This document shows positions 16,642 to 25,702 of a stretch of DNA of 64,000 nt, in pieces. Location: positions 1 through 64,000 of the forward strand of contig JBAZVN010000008.1 of the NCBI GenBank assembly GCA_041660815.1. The letters are read 5' to 3'. The position numbers were made by a program, and so were the translations under genes. Source of the DNA: PALSA-1006 sp041660815. GTDB lineage: Bacteria > Pseudomonadota > Gammaproteobacteria > Burkholderiales > Gallionellaceae. How positions within the stretch are numbered: the first letter of the stretch is position 1; every line of letters begins with the position of its first letter. Under the pieces are notes generated by a model that saw only the letters and a program-made list of their open reading frames with translations, had not been told where the DNA came from and searched no databases.

Positions 16642-17481
16642 GTGAAATCTGTATTAATTACCCTTCTCCTCTCCCCTATTGCTTCTGTTTTTGCAAGTGC
16701 GCTTGATGATATAAACGGCATTCCTCACCTCGATATCAACGGCAAGGATGCTTACCGTACTTTTCTGACTGCCCAGCAACATCGCGCTTTCGTTATTGCG
16801 CCCGGTGGCGTTTGGGCATGGAAAGCGGGCGAAATATCTGTCGGTTCGGCTGCCGAATCTGCTTTGCAGTCATGCCGGGAAAGTACCGAGCAAAACTGTG
16901 TCGTGTATGCCGTTGATGAAAAAAACGTCTTCAATACCAGAACATGGGCTACCTTATGGGGCCCCTATTTAACCCGCGCAGAAGCGGCACGTCAGCCCAT
17001 TGGCGTAGAGCGTGGCAATAGATTTTTCGACCTTAAATTCAAAGATGCGGCCGGCAAATCCATGAAACTTTCCGACTTGCCCGGGAAGGTCGTCGTGCTG
17101 CATTTTTGGGGTTCGTGGTGCCCGCCTTGCCAGCAGGAATTACCAGAATTACAAAAGCTTCAGCATGCCCTGCGAAAATCGTCCGACATCACGATGGTGT
17201 TGTTACAAGTACGCGAAAATTTTGCCGACTCCACGCTTGCTGTCAAACAACTACGCTTAAAATTGCCGCTATATGATTCAGAAGTCAAAGATAAATCAGA
17301 CGAAAGATTGAAGCTGGCCGGGGGAGGAACCCTAAAAGATAGAGACATTGCCGCAGTATTCCCCACCACTTATGTCTTGGATAAACATGGGGTTGTATTG
17401 CTTTCTCACTTCGGCCCGGTAGGTAACTGGATGGAATATTTGCCGTTACTTATTGATGCTGCCAAAAAATCCGGGAAATGA
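16642..17481 (+). CDS. Exported TlpA-like thioredoxin-fold protein with an extra N-terminal domain
   Basis: A 279-residue periplasmic protein starting at GTG. A signal peptide (about 1-19, cleavage near ASA) is followed by an unassigned domain (20-125) with two cysteines (Cys78, Cys86), then a TlpA/ResA-like thioredoxin domain (126-279) with the redox motif WCPPC at 159-163. Such proteins reduce or exchange disulfides in the periplasm, often for cytochrome c maturation. An octaheme cytochrome lies 0.7 kb away on the other strand, which makes a role in apocytochrome handling conceivable but unproven. A terminator follows directly. Confidence 0.85.
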   Translation: MKSVLITLLLSPIASVFASALDDINGIPHLDINGKDAYRTFLTAQQHRAFVIAPGGVWAWKAGEISVGSAAESALQSCRESTEQNCVVYAVDEKNVFNTRTWATLWGPYLTRAEAARQPIGVERGNRFFDLKFKDAAGKSMKLSDLPGKVVVLHFWGSWCPPCQQELPELQKLQHALRKSSDITMVLLQVRENFADSTLAVKQLRLKLPLYDSEVKDKSDERLKLAGGGTLKDRDIAAVFPTTYVLDKHGVVLLSHFGPVGNWMEYLPLLIDAAKKSGK

Positions 17482-17487
17482 TCATCA

Positions 17488-17515
17488 AAAAAGCCGCTCC
17501 TTAGAGCGGCTTTTT
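17488..17515. terminator. Bidirectional intrinsic terminator after the TlpA-like gene
   Basis: A perfect 12-bp stem (AAAAAGCCGCTC / GAGCGGCTTTTT) with a CTTA loop, flanked by A and T tracts, between the convergent TlpA-like gene and the cytochrome b gene. Confidence 0.88.
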
Positions 17516-17536
17516 ATCAAACACAAAAGTAGCCCC

Positions 17537-18139
17537 TTAATCCACTTCTTCCCAGCCTGTGATCATCGCTTTGATATGCGCCGTTGGCGTATGTCCTGTG
17601 GTGGTGAGATACAGGTGCGCAATGAGGAACAGCAACATCATAAACGCGCCCACGGTGTGGAAGAACGCAACCCACTCCAGCGACAGGAATCCGCTCACAC
17701 CCCATACTGCCCAATCACTGTAAAACAGATAGAACCAACCTGTCATCCACAACAGTGGACCGATAAACAGCAACACGCCAAGATAAGCAATGCGCTGCAG
17801 TGGATTGTGTTTCTTGAGCTTGGTGGGACGGTAGGGATGAGCTTCCCCCTTGAAGATACCCACTGAATAGAATTTAACCATCGCCACCACCTTGTCTGTG
17901 GTCGGGATGTATTGCTTCCATTCGCCCGTGGTGAAATGCCAGAAAATAGCAAATATCCACAACGTGACCAGCGACCACGCAAACACGGTGTGGTAACTCA
18001 CCGCGTCTTCGAAGCCAATTAAGGCGTAGCTGCCATGCACTTCAAAACCGGTGATGAGCATGGAGATGATGAGCAAGGCCTGAGACCAATGCCAGAAGCG
18101 CTCAAACCGTTTGAATACGTAGATTTTTTCAGCGGTCAT
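17537..18139 (-). CDS. Membrane cytochrome b (formate dehydrogenase gamma / b561 type)
   Basis: A 200-residue integral membrane protein with four helices carrying candidate heme-b histidines: RFWHWSQ (His17) in helix I, SYHTVFAW, the helix-end HFTTG, and FFHTVGAF with LIAHLYL late in the protein. This family takes electrons from or gives them to quinol. The ATG at 18139 has an excellent AAGGAGG ribosome site and starts 4 bp after the octaheme cytochrome stop, so the two are surely co-translated; it is the probable quinone-side partner of that cytochrome. Confidence 0.88.
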   Translation of the reverse strand: MTAEKIYVFKRFERFWHWSQALLIISMLITGFEVHGSYALIGFEDAVSYHTVFAWSLVTLWIFAIFWHFTTGEWKQYIPTTDKVVAMVKFYSVGIFKGEAHPYRPTKLKKHNPLQRIAYLGVLLFIGPLLWMTGWFYLFYSDWAVWGVSGFLSLEWVAFFHTVGAFMMLLFLIAHLYLTTTGHTPTAHIKAMITGWEEVD

Positions 18140-18143
18140 GATG

Positions 18144-19781
18144 TTAAACCTCCTTCTTGCTGGAATAAATGCGGATAGCGCCATGCACCAATACGCCGAT
18201 CAACGTGAGCAGCGCCAACGACCAACCGATGACATCCAGCCAATGCTTTCCGTCGCGTGCCGGCATATAGATGCCCTGAATGTCTTTCAAGCGACCGTTC
18301 TTGCTGTGGCACTGTTCGCAGGTGAGTGAATCTTCTTTTGGCGCAACCATGTGTGTGATGGGCCAAGTCAGCTCTGTTTTTACAAAATCGAACTTACCGC
18401 TATAGGGCAAATTCGCCGCTTTCATGCCGGTGCCGATAGCTTTCTGCCAATCATAGTTGTGCCACAGCGCCGTCTCATCCTCACCGCCGGTATGCTGCAC
18501 GGTCAGGTAATTATTTACTACATCATAGGGTTGCTTGCCGCGATGCACCTTAGTCGGCCAAATGCGCGATTCCGAATCATTCGGGCTGCCGCCGACCACA
18601 TTCAACTGAACCGTCTGACTTGGATCGATTTTGTCGCCGACGACTTTGTAAGTTGAAGTGCCGTTAAACCAGCGATACTCGGGGATCACATGCGACTCCC
18701 ACTTCCACTCGCCTTTTTGGGAATCAAAGGCACGGCGTCCCGCGCTATCCTTGCGCACCATGCGCTTGCCATCCGGCCCCATGACAGTGGCTTTCGACCA
18801 ATCCCAGCTCAACTCTGTGCCGATGTCGTTTCGCGCGTACTCCGGGATATGGCAAGTTTGACAAGCAAGCTTGTCAGTATGCTGGTTAAGTCGCGCGTTT
18901 TTCTGCGAGTGTGGTTTATCGCCGTGGCAGGACTGACATGCCGCAGGCGAAGCATCTGCCTTGCCACGGATGTGTGCCGGCCCGGTTACGGCTGCCGAAG
19001 TGTTATACCGGCTACCCGACACCTCATGACTGGAGGTGGCATGGCATTGTGTGCAGGAAAAATTCAAACCTTTCTCGTTCATATGTACATCCAGATACTT
19101 GCCGGGATGTTGCAGCGAACTGTCCATATCGCCATGCTTGGCACCGTTAGCACCGCCGCCGAAAAAGTGACAGGCACCGCAGTTGGTCCGCGAGGGGATG
19201 CCGATGCTCTGCGCTACTTGCTTCAGATCAACTGCCTCGACGAACTTGCCCGATTTAGGAGGAAATTCGCGGCGCTGATAAACAGGATGCCCCGCATCAC
19301 CGGGAAGTTTGCGATAGGTTCCGGTATTGTCGTGACACACCAAGCAGTCCACATTTTTCTCGACACTAAAATCGAAAGTACTGTCCTTCCAGCCATAGCC
19401 CGCGTGACAGGCCATGCAATCCTTCTCGTTGGAAAGTACAGAAGTGCAATAGTTGTTGATAATATTTTTTTTGCCACGCACTTGACCGGTCTTGGGATCT
19501 TTCGATTCCCACGTCCAGTGTTTAGTGTGCTGCACTTGCTTAGCGGCTTCGTTGTGACAAAGCAAGCAAGCCTGAGTCACTTCCGGTCCTGTTTTAAAGT
19601 TCTGCTGTAACTCTTTAAATTTGCTGTGATCAGCAGTAGAGGTCCTTTTTTTGAGTGCGCTGGAGCTTGCCTGCGGTGCAGACGCCCCCTCTATTTTTAC
19701 GGGTAGCGCAAATGCGAGCAGTGTCGGCAGCATTGCCAGAACGACCGCTGCCGACAGGATAATCTTGCGTCCGAGTGACAT
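18144..19781 (-). CDS. Octaheme c-type cytochrome, tetrathionate reductase family
   Basis: A 545-residue exported multiheme protein. After a signal/anchor helix (7-27) it has eight CxxCH motifs, beginning at Cys72, 122, 146, 201, 243, 282, 307 and 488, and ends in a membrane helix (about 515-538). The layout matches the octaheme tetrathionate reductase (OTR) family of Shewanella, whose active-site heme has a lysine ligand; GAKHGDMD near 213-220 and the lone cysteine in NNYC (Cys112) are candidates for its special lysine and cysteine. OTR proteins reduce tetrathionate, nitrite and hydroxylamine in vitro. Unlike soluble OTR, this one is membrane-tethered beside a cytochrome b. Confidence 0.9.
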   Translation of the reverse strand: MSLGRKIILSAAVVLAMLPTLLAFALPVKIEGASAPQASSSALKKRTSTADHSKFKELQQNFKTGPEVTQACLLCHNEAAKQVQHTKHWTWESKDPKTGQVRGKKNIINNYCTSVLSNEKDCMACHAGYGWKDSTFDFSVEKNVDCLVCHDNTGTYRKLPGDAGHPVYQRREFPPKSGKFVEAVDLKQVAQSIGIPSRTNCGACHFFGGGANGAKHGDMDSSLQHPGKYLDVHMNEKGLNFSCTQCHATSSHEVSGSRYNTSAAVTGPAHIRGKADASPAACQSCHGDKPHSQKNARLNQHTDKLACQTCHIPEYARNDIGTELSWDWSKATVMGPDGKRMVRKDSAGRRAFDSQKGEWKWESHVIPEYRWFNGTSTYKVVGDKIDPSQTVQLNVVGGSPNDSESRIWPTKVHRGKQPYDVVNNYLTVQHTGGEDETALWHNYDWQKAIGTGMKAANLPYSGKFDFVKTELTWPITHMVAPKEDSLTCEQCHSKNGRLKDIQGIYMPARDGKHWLDVIGWSLALLTLIGVLVHGAIRIYSSKKEV

Positions 19782-19824
19782 TATAACCTCTTGATTAATG
19801 TGTATAAATTTACAATTTGGCTAT

Positions 19825-20373
19825 CTAACATCCGCCACCCGCACCACTGCTTGCACCACCCGCTGCCGAACCGGGCGTGCCTTTGATCATTTCAGGAGCC
19901 GGTTTACTTGCGTCAAACTGAATGAACTTGGCTTGATCTTCAGCCACATGCCCCATCACCTCGCCCACCATCGGACCGAACATCTTACCCATCAACCCAG
20001 CATTCATCATGCCGATGTAAGTCTTGCCATCATTCTTCTTGTACACGGCCACTTTGCAGGGCATCAGAATGGAAAGAAAACGCACTGAGTCATCCTTGAG
20101 AATCGGACCGGAGTATTTTGTACTGCACGCTTCAACCATCATCACCGGCAGCACATTGCCACCGTCATTTTGCACTGCTTTACCCGGGTTACGTAAGCCG
20201 GACAATGCCCAGCCATTCCCGGTGTTTTGAATATTCTGCTGGATACGCGCAACGGTTTCTTCAACACCGAAAGGGCTCTCAACTTCTCTGAACATAAGAC
20301 TACCGGCATAGGTATAAGCAAGCACCCCGATCAATACTAACCCTGCAACAAAACCACCGAAAATTTTTAACAT
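19825..20373 (-). CDS. Membrane-anchored DUF302 protein
   Basis: A 182-residue protein with an N-terminal membrane anchor (about 4-24), a DUF302 domain (about 30-150, with CKVAVYKKNDGKTYIGMMN) and a Gly/Ser/Ala-rich tail ending in cysteine. The ATG at 20373 is chosen since GGGAGGA stands 7 bp before it, while the GTG two codons earlier is too close. DUF302 proteins are common next to sulfur-oxidation and cytochrome genes, but the biochemical role is not established. It is the first gene of a probable DUF302-octaheme cytochrome-cytochrome b operon. Confidence 0.85.
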   Translation of the reverse strand: MLKIFGGFVAGLVLIGVLAYTYAGSLMFREVESPFGVEETVARIQQNIQNTGNGWALSGLRNPGKAVQNDGGNVLPVMMVEACSTKYSGPILKDDSVRFLSILMPCKVAVYKKNDGKTYIGMMNAGLMGKMFGPMVGEVMGHVAEDQAKFIQFDASKPAPEMIKGTPGSAAGGASSGAGGGC

Positions 20374-20476
20374 TTTCACTTCCTCCCGAGAGCTAGATCC
20401 GAATTTTGAATAGCCTCACTCAAAAATTTTATAAACAAATTAGCGCCAAACACCATACGCGCTGGCTTATATAACG

Positions 20477-21043
20477 CTAAAACAAATCGATATCGCTGCC
20501 TTTATCTTTCATCTCACTCACATAATTATCCAGCGCTTCACGCACCGGAACGCCGTGCATAACTGCCTCAAACATCGCGCATTCGTCGGCAGTGGTGTAC
20601 TTGGAACGAATTTTTTCCTGTAACGCCACCCACTCTTGCGGATTGTATAAACGCCGCTGATCGCCCACCAACTCATTCAATGCTGCCAAACTATGGCAAA
20701 CGTGCCCCAAGCGCTGGGATAATTTATCGTAGAATTGAAACGCCATGATCGATTGATGCACCATGCCCGTGACATTCGAAGCCGCTTCCAGCGCATTCTT
20801 TTTAATCGCTCCGGTCTCGCCGTCATCGGATAATGTCTCCACCGTACCCGTAATCATGTGCAAATAACCCGCCATAGTCGTGAAACTATCCGTGAGCACA
20901 TCCACGGAAGAATTACTGTCTTTTAACGCCGATTCGATTTGACCGGTAGCCAGTTCCAATAACAGCATGGTCTCCCGCACTTGACTCCAATCCAAATCGG
21001 GCAAATGAGCACGCGACCCAACCCGTTTAATATCTTCTGTCAT
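20477..21043 (-). CDS. Helical protein of unknown function, weakly CheZ-like
   Basis: A 188-residue, mostly alpha-helical, soluble protein with no signal peptide. The stretch MAFQFYDKLSQRL (about residues 100-112) recalls the FQxxxxxxxxQ helix of CheZ-type response-regulator phosphatases, and the acidic C-terminal end (DIDLF) is also reminiscent of CheZ's CheY-binding tail. The resemblance is by eye and weak. It lies just downstream of the glucokinase gene in the same direction, 29 bp away, with no chemotaxis genes in the window other than distant flhA. Confidence 0.75.
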   Translation of the reverse strand: MTEDIKRVGSRAHLPDLDWSQVRETMLLLELATGQIESALKDSNSSVDVLTDSFTTMAGYLHMITGTVETLSDDGETGAIKKNALEAASNVTGMVHQSIMAFQFYDKLSQRLGHVCHSLAALNELVGDQRRLYNPQEWVALQEKIRSKYTTADECAMFEAVMHGVPVREALDNYVSEMKDKGSDIDLF

Positions 21044-21072
21044 GATTTATTCCAATCAAAAAATCTATAAAA

Positions 21073-22059
21073 TCAGGCACGTTCGGCTGCATTGCTGGCA
21101 CCCAGCAAACCAATCTGCGGATTTGTCACAATATACATGGGGAGCGTGGTTAACAGTCCCGTGAAGCGTCCTTTAGCCAGAAAGGCGCGCATAAATTCCC
21201 CGTTCTGCATCACGCTGATTATCTTGGCTGCAATGCCACCGGCGATAAAAATTCCACCGCGTGGTAAAGCTGCCAATGCCATATTACCCACAAACGCACC
21301 GTAGATTTGCACAAAAAGTTGCAGCGCTTGCTGCGCAATAGGCTCTTGTTTTTCAATCGCAAAATTGGCCACCGCCGCCGCGCCATCGCCACAGGCAAAT
21401 GCACTAATAAGTTCAGCGGAAGGTTTAGCGCGCTGTGTATCGCGCAAAAATTCATAGATTGCAGCAAGCCCCGGGCCGGAAACGATTCTTTCATAAGACA
21501 CATGCCCGTGGCGCGCTTGTAAATATTGCAGCAAGGCATATTGCAAATCATCTCCGGGGGCAAAATCCAGATGCCCGCCCTCGGAGGGGTGCACGGCATA
21601 TTGCCCGTCATCCCAAGTCATCCACGCCACCCCCAAACCGGTGCCAGCCCCTACCACAAGCCGCCCTCCCCGAACTTGGGCAGCACCGGATTGCAGCACT
21701 AATATATCGTTGTCTTTTAGCGCTGCCACGCCCAAACCCACCGCTTCAAAATCATTGATTAAAGAAACCTGTGGAATATTAAATCGGCTTTCCAGATCAT
21801 CGGCATCCACCACCCAGGGCAAATTTGTCAAGACCACTTTTCGCCCCGCAACCGGTCCGGCCAAGGCAAAACAAGCTGCGGTAATTTGCCGCACATTCGC
21901 TTCTTGCAAAAATTCCGCAATGATTTTTTCCAGACCGGAATAGGCTGCACTGGGATAGGATTTTTGCAATAGGGGTGCTTGTGCCTCACCCGCGCTAAAT
22001 ACCTGCAAAAGCGTTTTGGTGCCACCGATATCGCCAGATAAAAATATGTTTTCAATCAT
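21073..22059 (-). CDS. glk: Glucokinase
   Basis: Glucokinase phosphorylates glucose with ATP to glucose 6-phosphate. The 328-residue protein has the phosphate-binding SGDIGGTKT at the start, the glucose-binding LINDFEAVGLG, a GAGTGLGVAW loop and the second nucleotide motif GGIFIAGGIAAK. The zinc-cysteine cluster of ROK kinases is absent, which places it in the bacterial Glk (hexokinase-like) group. It follows zwf by 31 bp, so its product feeds straight into the adjacent pentose phosphate enzymes. Confidence 0.94.
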   Translation of the reverse strand: MIENIFLSGDIGGTKTLLQVFSAGEAQAPLLQKSYPSAAYSGLEKIIAEFLQEANVRQITAACFALAGPVAGRKVVLTNLPWVVDADDLESRFNIPQVSLINDFEAVGLGVAALKDNDILVLQSGAAQVRGGRLVVGAGTGLGVAWMTWDDGQYAVHPSEGGHLDFAPGDDLQYALLQYLQARHGHVSYERIVSGPGLAAIYEFLRDTQRAKPSAELISAFACGDGAAAVANFAIEKQEPIAQQALQLFVQIYGAFVGNMALAALPRGGIFIAGGIAAKIISVMQNGEFMRAFLAKGRFTGLLTTLPMYIVTNPQIGLLGASNAAERA

Positions 22060-22090
22060 ATAGTTACAACACCTTAAACTCTAATTCAAC

Positions 22091-23596
22091 TTAATACGCC
22101 TGCAAATCCGCACCATCCAGATTTAACGAATGCCGCCAGAATTGATCGTCCCGATCGAACAGGCGGTAGGTTCCGCGCGGCCCCCAACTTCCCGCCGGAT
22201 AGGTATTGATAAAATCGCGCTCCATCGCCCACACTTTAAGAATTGGATCGACCACCCGCCAAGCCGCTTCCACCTCGTCGATACGCAAAAACAGTGACGG
22301 ATCACCCTGCATTACATCCAAGAGCAAGCCCGCATACGCATCAAAATCTTCATCATTTTCCTTGCGATAGGTCGCATCCAGACTGATAGCACGCGTATGC
22401 AAATCCAAACCGGGTACTTTGACCTGCAACTCCATTTTCATACAATCGTCCGGCTGAATGCCCAGCATAATCCAATTCGGCTTGGGAGGGCCGTGACGCG
22501 TGCGTTTTAATAAATCTTGCGGGGGTGTTTTAAAGCGAATACAAATGGCTGAACTGCCTTCCGCCATCCGCTTGCCAGTACGCAAATAAAACGGCACGCC
22601 TGCCCAGCGCCAATTGTCTATAAACAGCTTGAGCGCAGCATAGGTTTCAGTCGTGCTATCCGGCGCCACGCCCGGCTCTTCCAGATAGCCGGGAACAGGC
22701 TCTCCGTTAATGCTGCCGCTGGTGTATTGCGCGCGGAACGCATGGGCGTGCACCGAATTTTGCGTGATCGGGCGAATGGCTTTCAACACCTTAACTTTTT
22801 CATCGCGCAGATTTTCGGCGGATATCGACAACGGCGGCTCCATCGCCACCAAAGCCATCAGTTGCAATAAATGGCTCTGCAACATATCGCGCAAAGCACC
22901 AGCGCCCTCGTAATAACCGGCACGACTACCGATCCCCAATGTTTCCGACTGGGTGATCTGCACATGATCGATATAGTGATGATTCCACAAAGGCTCCAAC
23001 AATAAATTGGCAAAACGGAACACCATGACATTTTGCACGGTGCCCTTACCCAGATAGTGATCAATGCGGTAGATTTGCGGTTCGTCCAGATGTTTGTACA
23101 AGCTTCCCTGCAAGGTTTGTGCGCTGACCAAATCATAGCCGAACGGTTTTTCAATCACGACCCTGCGCCAGCCGTGCGTCTGTTTAAGCAAACCGACATT
23201 GCCCAATTTATCGACGATATCCGGAAACGCTGCCGGACTGACTGACATATAGAACACCATATTGGGCGGAAACATGACGCTTTCCTGCTGCATTTTTTTC
23301 AAACGCAGATACGCATCGTCATCGCCCGGCGGAAGGCCGTGGTAATGCATTCGGGTACAGAAACGTTTTAACGCAACCTGATCGATGCCTTGCGGATAAA
23401 CAGGCTCCAACATCTTCACCACTTCGGCGACCCATTCTTCACGTTCACGCAATTCAATGCTGCAACCGATAATCGCGAGATGCTCGGGTAAACGACCGGC
23501 GATTTCCAATCTGAATAGCGATGGAATCAATTTAATGCGACTAAGGTTTCCCGCCGCGCCAAAGATGACCAGAGTACAAGGTTCAAGCACTTTCAT
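22091..23596 (-). CDS. zwf: Glucose-6-phosphate 1-dehydrogenase
   Basis: Zwf oxidises glucose 6-phosphate to 6-phosphogluconolactone, producing NAD(P)H. The 501-residue length is standard. The Rossmann motif near the N-terminus is FGAAGNLSRIKLIP, a variant with Asn-Leu-Ser where GASGDLAKRK is usual, and the active-site signature RIDHYLGK with VIEKPFG upstream is intact. It lies between gnd and glk in a leftward group. Confidence 0.96.
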   Translation of the reverse strand: MKVLEPCTLVIFGAAGNLSRIKLIPSLFRLEIAGRLPEHLAIIGCSIELREREEWVAEVVKMLEPVYPQGIDQVALKRFCTRMHYHGLPPGDDDAYLRLKKMQQESVMFPPNMVFYMSVSPAAFPDIVDKLGNVGLLKQTHGWRRVVIEKPFGYDLVSAQTLQGSLYKHLDEPQIYRIDHYLGKGTVQNVMVFRFANLLLEPLWNHHYIDHVQITQSETLGIGSRAGYYEGAGALRDMLQSHLLQLMALVAMEPPLSISAENLRDEKVKVLKAIRPITQNSVHAHAFRAQYTSGSINGEPVPGYLEEPGVAPDSTTETYAALKLFIDNWRWAGVPFYLRTGKRMAEGSSAICIRFKTPPQDLLKRTRHGPPKPNWIMLGIQPDDCMKMELQVKVPGLDLHTRAISLDATYRKENDEDFDAYAGLLLDVMQGDPSLFLRIDEVEAAWRVVDPILKVWAMERDFINTYPAGSWGPRGTYRLFDRDDQFWRHSLNLDGADLQAY

Positions 23597-23660
23597 ATTG
23601 ATTCCCTATCAATTCATTTTCAGGTACGGGGGACGCTCCCGTAGGACGTATTCCATACAT

Positions 23661-23683
23661 CAGGGTGCGCATAGCGCACCCTG
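23661..23683. repeat. Perfect 10-bp hairpin between gnd and zwf
   Basis: CAGGGTGCGC, loop ATA, GCGCACCCTG. No T tract follows on either strand, so it is not a clean terminator. It has the look of the common dispersed palindromes built on GGGTGCG-CGCACCC; a related GGCGCATTACG palindrome is at 26851-26883. It may also stabilise the 3' end of the gnd message. Confidence 0.6.
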
Positions 23684-23695
23684 CGGTCATCCATG

Positions 23696-24607
23696 TCAGC
23701 TTGCGTGCTTTACTGCATGGCCACCAAACGCATTGCGCATAGTAGACAGCAAACGGTAGCCGTAACCTGTTTGATTTTGACTATTGAAACGCATCTGCAA
23801 AGCGAGGGTCAGCACGGGCGCAGCAACACCCTGATCGACCGACTCAATGACAGTCCAGCGACCTTCGCCCGAATCCGGTACGAACGGGGCAATATTGACC
23901 AGCTGTTGATCCACCTTTAAAGCTTCAGCGGTGAGATCCAGCAACCAACTGCGCACCACCGAACTATGCCGCCACAACTCGGTAATCTGTGCCAAATCCA
24001 AATTAAATTCCTGCTTGCCTTTGAGTAATTCCAAGCCTTCCGCCAGCGATTGCATCATGCCGTACTCAATACCGTTATGAATCATCTTGGTAAAATGTCC
24101 AGAACCCACCGGCCCCACATGCGCCCAGCCACGATCTGCCGCAGGAGCCAAGGCTTGCAAAATTGGTGTCATGGTTTTAGCCACCGCGTCCGTTGCGCCC
24201 ACCATCAAACAATAACCGTTTTCCAGCCCCCAAATCCCCCCGGAAGTTCCGGAATCCATAAAGCCAATCCCCTGCTCCGCCAACCAGGCACCACGGCGCT
24301 GACTGTCGTGATAATTGGAGTTTCCGCCATCGACAATAATGTCGCCTTTGCTCAAGCTGGGTGCCAAGGCACGAATTTGTTGCTCAGTAGGTTCGCCGCT
24401 GGGCAGCATCAACCACACAATGCGCGGGCTGGATAATTTTGAAACAGCATCTTCCACCGAGCTCGCCGCAATCATGCCGTCTTCTTTAGCTAGTTGCGCA
24501 ACCACTTCTGCGGCACGATCAAATCCCACCACCTCGACATTGCCACGGCGCAAACGACGCACCATATTGCCCCCCATCTTGCCCAAACCGATCATTGCCA
24601 TGCGCAT
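23696..24607 (-). CDS. gnd: 6-phosphogluconate dehydrogenase, short decarboxylating type
   Basis: It oxidises and decarboxylates 6-phosphogluconate to ribulose 5-phosphate. At 303 residues it is the short type (about 300 rather than 470 residues), whose members often prefer NAD. Motifs: dinucleotide GLGKMGGNM at the start, GGNSNYHDS, SGTSGGIWG and the catalytic HFTKMIHNGIEYGMM. The ATG at 24607 is chosen because AAAAGGAG precedes it by 7 bp; a 25-residue longer frame has no site and lies before the dinucleotide fold. Confidence 0.94.
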   Translation of the reverse strand: MRMAMIGLGKMGGNMVRRLRRGNVEVVGFDRAAEVVAQLAKEDGMIAASSVEDAVSKLSSPRIVWLMLPSGEPTEQQIRALAPSLSKGDIIVDGGNSNYHDSQRRGAWLAEQGIGFMDSGTSGGIWGLENGYCLMVGATDAVAKTMTPILQALAPAADRGWAHVGPVGSGHFTKMIHNGIEYGMMQSLAEGLELLKGKQEFNLDLAQITELWRHSSVVRSWLLDLTAEALKVDQQLVNIAPFVPDSGEGRWTVIESVDQGVAAPVLTLALQMRFNSQNQTGYGYRLLSTMRNAFGGHAVKHAS

Positions 24608-24816
24608 TATTGTTCTCCTTTTAATGGTTATTGCGAAAGATAAATTTCCTACTCTTTTCCCATTTCGGATCATACCCGACATCCACCCTTTTGAATAAAT
24701 CTCATGTTGGATTTTTGTCTAAATTCACCCGATTAACACCCGAGCAAGCTTGTTTTACACAAGACTGGACGAACGCCGTAAAATCCTAGCTGTTACTTTT
24801 ATGGCTTGAAAACTTT

Positions 24817-25521
24817 ATGCAAAATCTCCCCCTGCAAATCTGCCGCTGGCAGCCTTTCACGACAGCTTCACAATTGGAACAAGCTGCCGTGGAAAAAATA
24901 TTGAGCCTTGCCAAACAGGCGATTGCTGCACGGGGCGCTTTTCATATTGTATTGGCGGGTGGCACCACCCCGCGCAGAGTTTATGAAGCGCTACGTCAGG
25001 CGAATACTAACTGGCAAGCATGGCATATTTATTTCGGCGATGAGCGCTGCCTTCCCGCTCAGCATGCCGAACGTAATAGTCTGATGGCCTCACTGGCTTG
25101 GCTGGATCACGTTGGGATTCCAGAACAGCAAATTCATCCCATTCCGGCGGAACTGGGTGCCGCAAAAGCGACTGAAAATTACTCATTAATAATCAATGAG
25201 TTACATGAGTTTGATTTGGTTTTACTGGGCCTGGGAGAAGATGGGCATACCGCCAGCCTATTTCCCGGACATGAACTGGGAACAATGGAAAATGCACCTG
25301 ATACGCTGGCTGTTTTTGATGCGCCCAAGCCCCCACCGGAGCGGGTTTCCCTCAGCGCACACCGCCTAAGCAATGCACGCCAAGTCATATTTTTAGTAAC
25401 CGGAAAAAGTAAATTGCAGGCGGTAAACGATTGGCGCGCGGGTAGTGCAATTCCCGCTGCGGCGATTACCCCGAAGGCGGGTGTCGATATTTACATCGAG
25501 AATGATTTGATTCAATCCTGA
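24817..25521 (+). CDS. pgl: 6-phosphogluconolactonase
   Basis: Pgl hydrolyses 6-phosphogluconolactone, the middle step between Zwf and Gnd. The 234-residue protein belongs to the NagB/SOL group, with GGTTPRRVYE, FGDERCLP and LGLGEDGHTASLFPG. It is divergent from gnd across a 209-bp gap, so the pathway is complete here but split between two transcripts. The ribosome site is weak. Confidence 0.94.
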   Translation: MQNLPLQICRWQPFTTASQLEQAAVEKILSLAKQAIAARGAFHIVLAGGTTPRRVYEALRQANTNWQAWHIYFGDERCLPAQHAERNSLMASLAWLDHVGIPEQQIHPIPAELGAAKATENYSLIINELHEFDLVLLGLGEDGHTASLFPGHELGTMENAPDTLAVFDAPKPPPERVSLSAHRLSNARQVIFLVTGKSKLQAVNDWRAGSAIPAAAITPKAGVDIYIENDLIQS

Positions 25522-25702
25522 AACAACCCACTCAAGCCGCCTGCTGATGCCAAGATATCTCGTTATTCTGAATGGTACGGCTTTCCTTGTGAAAATGCAG
25601 ACACGAACTCATATGAACCTCGATTCATTAAAATTGTTTGAAACGGGAATATGCGGCACTAAGCGGCTTTATGCGCATCGTGTTGACTGCCAAGTTTGGG
25701 TT

